DNA from: Geodermatophilaceae bacterium
Lineage (GTDB): Bacteria > Actinomycetota > Actinomycetes > Mycobacteriales > Geodermatophilaceae
DNA length: 6,595 bases
Direction of reading: 5' to 3'
Assembly: GCA_013696785.1 (NCBI GenBank)
Contig: JACCXW010000347.1
Span: 1 to 6,595 of the forward strand
This document shows positions 1 through 5,278 of this stretch, piece by piece (the first letter of the stretch is position 1; the number at the start of each line of letters is the position of its first letter). The position numbers and the translations under genes were made by a program. The notes beneath the pieces are model-generated. The model ran no database searches. It was not told where the DNA came from and was given only the letters and a program-made list of their open reading frames with translations.

Positions 1-126
1 TCCTCGGCCTACCTGACCATGCTAAGCCGCAACTGATCGGCGCGGGAGCAGACGATCAGGCCCGCTGACAGGCCGTGAGCGCCGGTGATTGCGGACGATT
101 AGCAGGAGACAGTCATCTACGCGCGT

Positions 127-606
127 ATGGCGCAAGTCCGTCGTGATTTGCCGTGCACTCGACAAATCGAGGCCCTGCGACGCGGGGCGATCCCGGGGTG
201 GATGCGATCGCCGGTATCTCGATCGTGGCCGCGGTCGGGGGACTTCTCCCGGTTCCACGACCCTCACAAGCTCGTCGCCTACGTCGGGTTGAACCCCAGG
301 GTTCGCCAGTCCGGGAACTCCGCGCCGGTGCACGGACGGATCAGCAAGGCCGGCCGGGCCCAGGTTCGCGGCGTGCTGGTAGAAGCGGCCTGGTCGGCCA
401 GCCGGGCGCCCGGGCCGTTGCGGGCGTTCTACCAACGGATCAAGACCCGCCGCGGCTTTCAGACCGCCGTCGTGGCCACCGCCCGCCTCGCCGCGGTGGT
501 AACTCAGCCCTGCAGACTGCGAGCCTTCCCGGTCACAACGGCGCTCCCATTTAGTTTCAGCGTTCTGGACTGCGAGCCTGCTCATCCGCGGTCTAGGTGG
601 CCATGA
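127..606 (+). pseudogene. IS110-family transposase remnant (C-terminal half, frameshifted)
   Basis: IS110-family transposases are DEDD/serine recombinases that move insertion sequences. The stretch at roughly 241-501 translates to a clear C-terminal (Transposase_20) domain: GDFSRF..HKLVAYVGLNPRVRQSGN, then HGRISKAG..QVRGVLVEAAW, then APGPLRAFYQRIKTRRGFQTAVVATAR. The Ser of RQSG (residue 62 of the open frame) is in the position of the family's conserved serine. The N-terminal DEDD domain is absent. The usual C-terminal tail after ATARKL is replaced by unrelated sequence after about 501. The segment PGVDAIAGISIVAAVG is read only in another frame, between a G-run one base short (195-198) and a G-run one base long (237-241). 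The element is therefore truncated at both ends and internally shifted, and cannot encode an active enzyme. The first roughly 30 codons are only weakly family-like. I see no clean element ends or target duplications. Confidence 0.85.
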
Positions 607-643
607 TCGTTGAGGGGACACCCGCCAGGGGGTCTCGTCGTCT

Positions 644-656
644 GTCCATAGTGGAC
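644..656. repeat. Short palindrome GTCCA-TAG-TGGAC
   Basis: A perfect 5-bp inverted repeat with a 3-base centre. It lies just before the TGCTAAC repeats at 661-693. It may be a protein-binding site linked to the neighbouring tRNA-like sequence, or chance. Nothing in the sequence decides between these. Confidence 0.4.
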
Positions 657-660
657 GGTC

Positions 661-693
661 ACTGCTAACAAACTGCTAACGGACTTGTTAGCA
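661..693. repeat. Direct plus inverted TGCTAAC repeats (hairpin)
   Basis: ACTGCTAAC occurs twice in direct orientation (661-669 and 672-680). TGCTAACAA (663-671) is the exact reverse complement of TTGTTAGCA (685-693). The second copy can also pair as GCTAAC-GGACTT-GTTAGC (675-692). So three copies of one heptamer sit within 33 bp, in relatively AT-rich sequence for this window. Such arrays are typical of recombinase arm sites or operators. A terminator is less likely because there is no T-run. Confidence 0.6.
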
Positions 694-745
694 CGGGCCG
701 ATACCAGACATGACGGCCGCTCTGCGGACGACCGGGAAACAGCAG

Positions 746-823
746 GTCAGAGGGCATATTCGCAGACTCGGCATGACTGCCCGATACCGGCATGGCGGGT
801 GTTCAAGTCCCCCCTCGGACACA
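746..823 (+). pseudogene. tRNA-Leu-like relic lacking the anticodon arm
   Basis: The 3' part matches bacterial tRNA-Leu: T-loop TTCAAGT (802-808), then CCCCC, acceptor CTCGGAC (814-820) and ACA. The 5' part GTCAGAG (746-752) pairs with CTCGGAC at six of seven positions, with one A-G mismatch. The T-stem GGGTG/CCCCC pairs at four of five. A D-arm-like GGCATATTCGCAGACTCG and a class II variable arm TGCC-loop-GGCA (778-792) follow in the right order. Between D-arm and variable arm only about 7 bases remain where about 17 are expected, so there is no anticodon stem-loop. It cannot work as a normal tRNA. It is either a decayed gene or a tRNA-derived attachment site, and its position beside transposase debris favours a mobile-element history. 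Confidence 0.62.
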
Positions 824-842
824 GTTGATTTGCGGTCTCACC

Positions 843-1790
843 TCACCCGAACCGGATGTCGACGAACACCGGTCTGTGGTCGGAACCGGGTTCGTTGCGT
901 CGCGCGTTCGGATTCTCCGTGATGGAGGGAACATCGGTGTCGCCGGTTCCGACGTCCCCGGCCGCGACCACGCGAACGACGGCATGGCTGACCAGGATGT
1001 GGTCGATCAGCTCGGGCCGTCCTCGATAGATGCGGGTGAAACGCTGCTCTGCCGGGATCAGCGGGGCGAGGTTCCACAGCCGCTGGCCGTCGCCCTGGTC
1101 AGGTGGGTCGAAGCCGCCGGTGCCGATCTCCGATCCCGGTGGTCCGAGCAGGATCTGTGTCGTCGCGGCAGCGGCTTCGTCGTTGAGATCCCCCAGCACG
1201 ACGAGCGCGCGCTGCTGCCCCTGGTCGTCGAGCAGCGCGGTGGCCCGGTCGCGGACAGTGGCCGCCTCGGCTGCGCGCCGGTTGAGCGCGAACACCGCGT
1301 ACCTGGCCCGCTCGCCCTCGCTATTGGTCGAGAACCGGCCGTTGGGGTAGCCCGGGAGCTTGGACTTCAGGTGACACGTCAGCAGCTCCAGCGAGCGGCC
1401 GGAGACATCCACCCGGACCTGCAACGCCGGTCGGCCCATCGCCGAGAGAACGGCGTCGGTGTCGTCGACCTGGATCGGTCGCAGTCCTGCGGGGAACGCT
1501 GACACCTGATCGACCTCGGTCAGGGGCAGTCGGGAGAGGTAGCCGACCCGGATGTCGCGGTCGTCAGGATCGGCCAGTGCCACATGCCAGTCGCCATCGA
1601 GCCGGGCCACCAGGTCGGTCAGGGCCTCGGGTGCGCCGATCTCCTGCACCGCGAGCACGTCCGGTGCCAAGGATGTGATCGTGTCGGCCAGCGCGTCGAG
1701 CTTGGCGGCGTATGCCTCCTCCGTCTGTGGTCCCGACGGACCTCCGGGCAGGAACAGGTTCTCCACGTTCCAGGTGCCGATCCTGACCAT
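843..1790 (-). CDS. Endonuclease/exonuclease/phosphatase (EEP) family protein
   Basis: A metal-dependent phosphodiesterase-fold protein of about 315 residues, the usual length for a single-domain EEP (PF03372) member. Numbering from the GTG at 1793, motifs run in order: TWNVENLF (metal/active-site Asn9), VQEIG (metal-binding Glu51), HLKSK (His141), LGDLND (Asp202, Asn204), LIDHILVS (Asp264) and SDHRPV (Asp305, His306). All canonical catalytic residues are present, so it should be an active hydrolase. The substrate (nucleic acid, phosphoinositide or other phosphodiester) cannot be told from sequence. There is no signal peptide or membrane segment, so a cytoplasmic location is expected. AGAGGAG lies 6 bases before the ATG at 1790 but only 3 before the GTG at 1793, so I favour the ATG. 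The gene is divergent from the secreted-protein gene at 1854 and ends 20 bp from the tRNA relic. Confidence 0.93.
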   Translation of the reverse strand: MVRIGTWNVENLFLPGGPSGPQTEEAYAAKLDALADTITSLAPDVLAVQEIGAPEALTDLVARLDGDWHVALADPDDRDIRVGYLSRLPLTEVDQVSAFPAGLRPIQVDDTDAVLSAMGRPALQVRVDVSGRSLELLTCHLKSKLPGYPNGRFSTNSEGERARYAVFALNRRAAEAATVRDRATALLDDQGQQRALVVLGDLNDEAAAATTQILLGPPGSEIGTGGFDPPDQGDGQRLWNLAPLIPAEQRFTRIYRGRPELIDHILVSHAVVRVVAAGDVGTGDTDVPSITENPNARRNEPGSDHRPVFVDIRFG

Positions 1791-1793
1791 CAC

Positions 1794-1853
1794 ACGCTCC
1801 TCTCAGCGAGTACGGTGTCCGGACATCCTTGGCATCGGGAACCTGGAGGATCT
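1794..1853. promoter_or_regulatory. Divergent intergenic region with palindrome TGTCCGGACA
   Basis: These 60 bp must carry the start signals for both the EEP gene (minus) and the small secreted protein (plus). They contain a perfect 10-bp palindrome TGTCCGGACA (1816-1825); one flanking pair mismatches and the next again matches. Ribosome binding sites are clear on both sides: AGAGGAG on the minus strand, and GGAGG at 1845-1849 on the plus strand. I could not assign -35 or -10 boxes. The palindrome could be an operator acting on both genes. Confidence 0.4.
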
Positions 1854-2297
1854 GTGCGGCTGCTCCGAATGATTCTGCTGTGTGTGACGATGTTCGCAGT
1901 CTCCACCGGCACGCTGGCATCGAACGCCGCTGGCGCGGTTGTAGCGCGGGAAAGCCTGATCCAGGGGCAGGTGAATTTGTGCAAGACCGGACTGCCCATC
2001 GTTCCCGGAGTCCCAGGCGCACATGGTTATGTCAGCGTCGGTGACGTCGGCGCCTCGACAGTGGTGACCGTCTCACTGAGAAATGCGATACCGAACACCC
2101 GGTATGCAATCGACCACTATCAAACGCCTAGCGGTGCCGGGTGTAACAACGCGGACCTGTGGTTCACGACCAACTCCGCCGGCAATGCGACCGGTGTATT
2201 CCGTGTCGATCTGCAGCCGGACACCGAGGGCCTTGCCGTTATCGTCATCAACTACGTGAGTGACGACTTTTACCAGATAACGCGAATCCTGGTGTAG
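1854..2297 (+). CDS. Small predicted secreted protein, unknown function
   Basis: 147 residues. The GTG start follows GGAGG with good spacing; the open frame continues upstream, but only here do a ribosome binding site and a signal peptide coincide. The N-terminus has RLLR, a hydrophobic core (residues 6-22) and small residues ending SNAAGA, consistent with Sec export and cleavage near residues 22-28. The mature part has two cysteines (Cys43 and Cys97) that could form a disulfide. It has repeated beta-strand-like stretches (YVSVGDVGASTVVTVSLRNAIPNTRYAI, then LWFTTNSAGNATGVFRVDL and LAVIVINYV) and ends at a hydrophobic ILV. This looks like a small single beta-sandwich domain outside the cell. 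I do not recognise a named family and assign no function. Its stop is 3 bp from the stop of the convergent gene. Confidence 0.82.
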   Translation: MRLLRMILLCVTMFAVSTGTLASNAAGAVVARESLIQGQVNLCKTGLPIVPGVPGAHGYVSVGDVGASTVVTVSLRNAIPNTRYAIDHYQTPSGAGCNNADLWFTTNSAGNATGVFRVDLQPDTEGLAVIVINYVSDDFYQITRILV

Positions 2298-2300
2298 GTC

Positions 2301-2861
2301 TCAGCACTGGGCCTGCGCCCTGCTCGGGACGAGCGCGGACGTGTGCCGGCGACTCCCCGTCGTACCGAACTCCTGCCTGGCACGCTGCAGGAGTTGGTCG
2401 GCCAGGACGGTGTCTGACGCCGCGTCCGAGACCTTCGATCCCCCGCTTCGAGACGTCCAGACGATCGTGCTCTCATAGCGGCAACTCCGCGCTTGGAGCA
2501 AGACCGTCGTCCCGGACGGCAGCCGGAATGTCAGCTCGACCAATCGGCTCCCGGAGTCCATAGCGCGGACGAGCTCAGGCAATCGGCTGCTCGACTCCAT
2601 GACGTGCGGACAGATCGGGTCACCCGACGGCCCCGACCGCACGTCCATCGTGTCCCCGACGCAGCGGACCTCCGTTGCCTGCCAGCAGTGTCGGACGGCC
2701 GGGCCGCTCGAGGAGCATTCCCACAGGCCGTGCGCCGTAGCCACCAGACTGCAGCCTTCACCGCAGGTGCCCCAGCCCAGCGGCCGCTCTCCCGGCGCCA
2801 ACATCAACTGCCGGCTCAGCTCTGCAGGCAGGGTGTGAGTCCAATGGCGGAAACCGCGCAT
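2301..2861 (-). CDS. Conserved actinobacterial protein of unknown function, Cys-rich
   Basis: 186 residues from an ATG preceded by a perfect AGGAGG six bases upstream. The open frame extends much further upstream, but that part is only the shadow of the acyl-CoA synthetase. The layout resembles a widespread uncharacterised actinobacterial family as I recall it: LPAEL....L.LAPGERPLGWG near residues 11-31, a VATAHGLWEC segment near 40, then an RLPELVRAMDSGSRLVELTFRLPSGTTVLLQARS block (93-126) and a C-terminal helix DTVLADQLLQRARQEFG (150-166). No signal peptide or membrane segment is visible, so it should be cytoplasmic. It carries eight cysteines (33, 37, 49, 59, 67, 84, 127, 186), including CGEGC, which is high for such a protein. 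No catalytic motif is recognisable. Confidence 0.85.
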   Translation of the reverse strand: MRGFRHWTHTLPAELSRQLMLAPGERPLGWGTCGEGCSLVATAHGLWECSSSGPAVRHCWQATEVRCVGDTMDVRSGPSGDPICPHVMESSSRLPELVRAMDSGSRLVELTFRLPSGTTVLLQARSCRYESTIVWTSRSGGSKVSDAASDTVLADQLLQRARQEFGTTGSRRHTSALVPSRAQAQC

Positions 2862-2867
2862 CGTGGA

Positions 2868-2883
2868 CCTCCTCGACAGGAGG
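2868..2883 (-). promoter_or_regulatory. Hairpin sequestering the ribosome binding site of the gene at 2861
   Basis: Read on the minus strand, CCTCCT-GTCG-AGGAGG forms a perfect 6-bp GC-rich stem with a 4-base loop. The 3' arm is the Shine-Dalgarno itself, six bases from the ATG. If the mRNA starts upstream of this point, the hairpin would mask the ribosome binding site and lower or gate translation. The pairing is seen directly; the regulatory role is inferred. Confidence 0.5.
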
Positions 2884-2950
2884 AGCCTGACGACTGGAAG
2901 AGAGACCCACATCCCCCGGCCGTGGGGTACGAGGGGGGACGGCGCGGCGG

Positions 2951-3002
2951 GTGCGCGGTTTGCCACGCTTGGCAGTTCACGGAAGGGTGGCAAACCCCGC
3001 AC
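2951..3002. promoter_or_regulatory. Long inverted repeat upstream of the acyl-CoA synthetase gene
   Basis: The left arm GTGCGCGGTTTGCCAC (2951-2966) and the right arm GTGGCAAACCCCGCAC (2987-3002) are reverse complements at 15 of 16 positions, with a single C-C mismatch. The spacer is 20 bases. Inside lies a smaller dyad TGCCA-CGCT-TGGCA (2961-2974). The right arm ends 18 bp before the GTG start and 6 bp before its GAGG. It may be a regulator's operator in this divergent promoter region, or an mRNA stem-loop in the leader. There is no T-run to suggest a terminator. Confidence 0.6.
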
Positions 3003-3020
3003 CAGGCCGAGGATGTCGCT

Positions 3021-4535
3021 GTGATCGCTACCCGCTCGAGCACCGTTGACGACGTCGTACGGCGAAGCGCCCTGCGTCACCCGGGGCGCACAGCACTCCT
3101 GTTCCAGGACCGCACGTGGACGTACCGGGAGCTGGACGACGCCGTGACCCGGGCGGCCGGCGTACTGCTCGATCTCGGCCTGGCTCAAGGTGATCGCGTG
3201 GCGGCGTACGGGAAGAACTCCGACGCCTATCTCCTCGGCTTCCTCGGCTGTGCACGGGCGGGACTCATCCACGTCCCGATCAACTACAACCTGACCGGTG
3301 ACGAGCTGTCCTATCTCGTGGACCAGTCCGGCAGCCGGGCAGCGCTCACCGATCCGGCCCTCGCCGGGAAGTTCGACGAGATCGAGCACTCGCTGGAGAC
3401 CGTGCTGGTGCTTCGCGACGGCGACGGATCCCTGCTCGACCAATCGCGGACCGGTCCGCTGCCCGCCGTGGACGTCACCGTTGCCGACACCGACCTCGTC
3501 CAATTGCTGTACACGTCCGGGACCACCGCGCGGCCCAAGGGCGCCATGATGACGCACCGCGCGTTCGTGCACGAGTACGTCTCCGTCATCCTGTCCGAGG
3601 ACTTCAGCTCCGACGACGTCGCCCTGCACGCGATGCCGCTGTACCACTCGGCCGGAATGCACGCGTTTCTGTTGCCATACCTGGCCATCGGCGCGGTCAA
3701 CCACCTGATGGAAGCACCCGACGTCCCAGAGATCCTGCGTCGGATCGAGGCGGACTCGATCAGCTCGTTGTTCCTCGCACCGACGGTGTGGGTGCCGCTG
3801 TCCAATCACGCCGACCTCGCGACTCGCGACCTGTCGTCGCTGCACAAGGCGTACTACGGCGCGTCGATCATGCCGCAGCCGGTGCTACAGCGACTGCAGA
3901 AGAGGCTGCCCGATCTCGGCTTCTACAACTGCTTCGGGCAGTCCGAGATCGGCCCGCTAGCCACCGTTCTCGGTCCGGAGGAGCACGCGGCCCGCCCCGA
4001 GTCGTGCGGCCGCGCCGTGTTGTTCGTCGAACTGCGGGTGGTCGACGGCGACGGGAACGACGTGCCGCCCGGCGAGCTCGGGGAGGTCGTGTACCGGTCC
4101 CCGCAGCTGTGCGAGGGCTACTGGGACAAGCCCGAGGAGACCGCGGAGGCGTTCTACGGCGGCTGGTTCCACTCCGGCGACCTCGTCCGCGCCGACGCCG
4201 ATGGCTTCATCACCGTCGTCGACCGAATCAAGGACGTCATCAACACCGGCGGTGTCCTGGTCGCCTCCCGTGAGGTCGAGGACGCGCTCTACGACCATCC
4301 GGCCGTGGCCGAGGCCGCCGTCATCAGTACGCCGGATGAGCGTTGGATCGAGGCGATCACAGCGTTCGTCGTAGTCAAGGACGAGGTGACGGCCGAGGCG
4401 CTGATCGCGCATGTGCGCGGGAAGTTGGCGGGCTTCAAGGTCCCGAAGCGGGTGCTGTTCGTCGACGAGCTGCCGCGGAACGCGTCGGGCAAGTTGCTCA
4501 AGCGCGTCCTGCGCGACGGGCTGGCCGAGTCCTGA
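3021..4535 (+). CDS. Class I AMP-forming acyl-CoA synthetase (FadD-like)
   Basis: 504 residues, the full length of the family. It activates a carboxylic acid, probably a fatty acid, to acyl-AMP and then to acyl-CoA in the cytoplasm. Motifs in order: the ATP-binding loop YTSGTTARPKG (164-174), PLYHSAGMHAF, the YGxTE-equivalent FGQSE (305-309), HSGDL with ribose-binding Asp387, DRIKD hinge region (Asp401, Arg402), and NASGK with catalytic Lys491. All key residues are present. The sequence INTGGVLVASREVE (407-420) differs from the common GGENV form. The start is the GTG at 3021 with GAGG eight bases upstream and a typical N-terminus (DDVVRRSALRHPGRTALLFQDRTWTYREL); the frame is open further upstream but that part has no family similarity. 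Acyl chain length cannot be told. The stop overlaps the DUF998 gene, suggesting one operon. Confidence 0.95.
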   Translation: MIATRSSTVDDVVRRSALRHPGRTALLFQDRTWTYRELDDAVTRAAGVLLDLGLAQGDRVAAYGKNSDAYLLGFLGCARAGLIHVPINYNLTGDELSYLVDQSGSRAALTDPALAGKFDEIEHSLETVLVLRDGDGSLLDQSRTGPLPAVDVTVADTDLVQLLYTSGTTARPKGAMMTHRAFVHEYVSVILSEDFSSDDVALHAMPLYHSAGMHAFLLPYLAIGAVNHLMEAPDVPEILRRIEADSISSLFLAPTVWVPLSNHADLATRDLSSLHKAYYGASIMPQPVLQRLQKRLPDLGFYNCFGQSEIGPLATVLGPEEHAARPESCGRAVLFVELRVVDGDGNDVPPGELGEVVYRSPQLCEGYWDKPEETAEAFYGGWFHSGDLVRADADGFITVVDRIKDVINTGGVLVASREVEDALYDHPAVAEAAVISTPDERWIEAITAFVVVKDEVTAEALIAHVRGKLAGFKVPKRVLFVDELPRNASGKLLKRVLRDGLAES

Positions 4536-5104
4536 GCCTGCGCGCGCTGACGTTGGCCGGTCCGGTGCTCTTCACCGGGAGCTGGCTGCTGCTCGGGCTG
4601 AGCCACGACGGCTACTCCCAGGTGCGGGGGTCGATCAGCGTGCTGGCGGGGTACGGGGCGCCGTACGCGTGGGTGCTCACGGTCGCGTTCCTGGTGCAGG
4701 CGGCCGCGATGGCCAGCGCCGGCTGGTTGCTGCGACGGACAGCCGGCTCGGCAGCAGGGCTGCTCGCCGTCAATGCGGTCGCGACAATCGTCGTCGCCAC
4801 CGCGCGGATCGGCTGCAACGGCGGTGACGCCGACTGGTGTACGCCGAGCGCGCATCCGCTGTCGGAGGGCGTGCACACGGTCGCCGCGACGACCGCGCTC
4901 GCCACGCTGTCGCTCGCACCGCTCGCTTTCGGCCTGCGCCGTGATCGGAAGCACTCGCCCGTCGCACTGGCTTGTTTCGCCGTGATGGCGCCGCTGCTGG
5001 TCGCCTTCGGAGTCCTTGCCGGGACCGGGTGGGCGGAGAAGGCTGTAGTCACGATCGGGATCTTCTGGGCGGCGCTGACCGCGTCGCGGTACGCCGGGGC
5101 CTGA
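4532..5104 (+). CDS. DUF998-type integral membrane protein
   Basis: About 190 residues with six hydrophobic segments (near residues 5-23, 43-66, 72-91, 114-134, 143-163 and 168-186), ending shortly after the last. The first loop has HDGYSQVRGSISVLAGYGAP, which matches the YSxxxxxIS...GAP pattern of DUF998 proteins. A loop CNGGDADWC (95-103) with His108 and His115 nearby could be a disulfide or metal site. The function of DUF998 is not established. The start is uncertain: no ATG or GTG occurs in frame near the N-terminus. I chose the CTG at 4532, whose CTGA overlaps the synthetase stop and would couple translation, as a GTGA or ATGA would. The alternative is the TTG at 4553, which lacks a ribosome binding site and trims the N-terminus by seven residues. 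Confidence 0.85.
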   Translation: MSLRALTLAGPVLFTGSWLLLGLSHDGYSQVRGSISVLAGYGAPYAWVLTVAFLVQAAAMASAGWLLRRTAGSAAGLLAVNAVATIVVATARIGCNGGDADWCTPSAHPLSEGVHTVAATTALATLSLAPLAFGLRRDRKHSPVALACFAVMAPLLVAFGVLAGTGWAEKAVVTIGIFWAALTASRYAGA

Positions 5105-5186
5105 GTCGATCGGCCGGTGGCCATCACGTGCGCCGCGCGGCCGGGACAGCGGTCCGGAAGCAGGATCCGCGCCCCCCAGCACTGGC

Positions 5187-5210
5187 GCCATACGAGAAAC
5201 GTCGTATGGC
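5187..5210. terminator. 9-bp stem-loop after the synthetase/DUF998 unit
   Basis: GCCATACGA (5187-5195) and TCGTATGGC (5202-5210) are perfect reverse complements around the 6-base loop GAAACG. It lies 82 bp after the DUF998 stop and 68 bp before the next start. No T-run follows, so it is not a classical intrinsic terminator, although actinobacterial terminators often lack one. It could equally be an operator for the haloperoxidase-like gene. Confidence 0.45.
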
Positions 5211-5243
5211 TGCGCGCCGATCACAGGCATCAGCGTGGACCTC

Positions 5244-5259
5244 GTGCCACCACTGGCAC
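5244..5259. promoter_or_regulatory. Dyad GTGCCA-CCAC-TGGCAC upstream of the haloperoxidase-like gene
   Basis: A perfect 6-bp inverted repeat with a 4-base spacer, ending 9 bp before the GGAGG ribosome binding site (5269-5273). Its core TGCCA-N4-TGGCA is identical in arms and spacing to the dyad at 2961-2974 in front of the acyl-CoA synthetase gene. A candidate operator; no -35 or -10 box could be assigned. Confidence 0.45.
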
Positions 5260-5278
5260 CCGACCCCCGGAGGCTCTC

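Larger units (their letters stand above)
502..745. other. Gene-free stretch between transposase remnant and tRNA relic
   Basis: No convincing coding sequence is visible on either strand. The end of the decayed transposase frame runs into unrelated sequence, followed by a cluster of short symmetric elements (644-656 and 661-693, listed separately). Its position between an IS110 relic and a tRNA-Leu-like sequence suggests remains of an integrated element, but no integrase gene is present. That reading is inference. Confidence 0.5.

Noticed and set aside
33..59. CTGATC...GATCAG inverted repeat with a 15-base spacer
   Set aside because: Only 6 bp, no symmetric extension, and GATC-type matches are common in this composition.
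22..621. 199-codon minus-strand frame over the transposase relic
   Set aside because: Low-complexity Arg/Pro/Gly-rich shadow of the plus-strand transposase sequence, with no domain.
792..1502. 236-codon plus-strand frame over the EEP gene
   Set aside because: Antisense shadow of a gene with all catalytic motifs in place.
2308..2336. Small hairpins (GGGC-CTGC-GCCC and GCTCG-GGA-CGAGC) near the convergent stops as a bidirectional terminator
   Set aside because: Short stems inside coding sequence without T-runs; such stems are frequent in GC-rich genes.
2493..3020. Upstream extension of the acyl-CoA synthetase frame
   Set aside because: It has no family similarity, is antisense to the gene at 2301-2861, and lacks a ribosome binding site. 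The GTG at 3021 gives a family-typical N-terminus.
3013..3024. Three-codon leader ATG-TCG-CTG-TGA whose stop overlaps the GTG start of the synthetase
   Set aside because: The ATG directly abuts the GAGG, leaving no spacing for initiation, so it is most likely chance.
2301..3845. A 514-codon minus-strand open frame
   Set aside because: Only the last 186 codons look like a protein and have a ribosome binding site (start 2861). The rest is antisense to the well-supported acyl-CoA synthetase.
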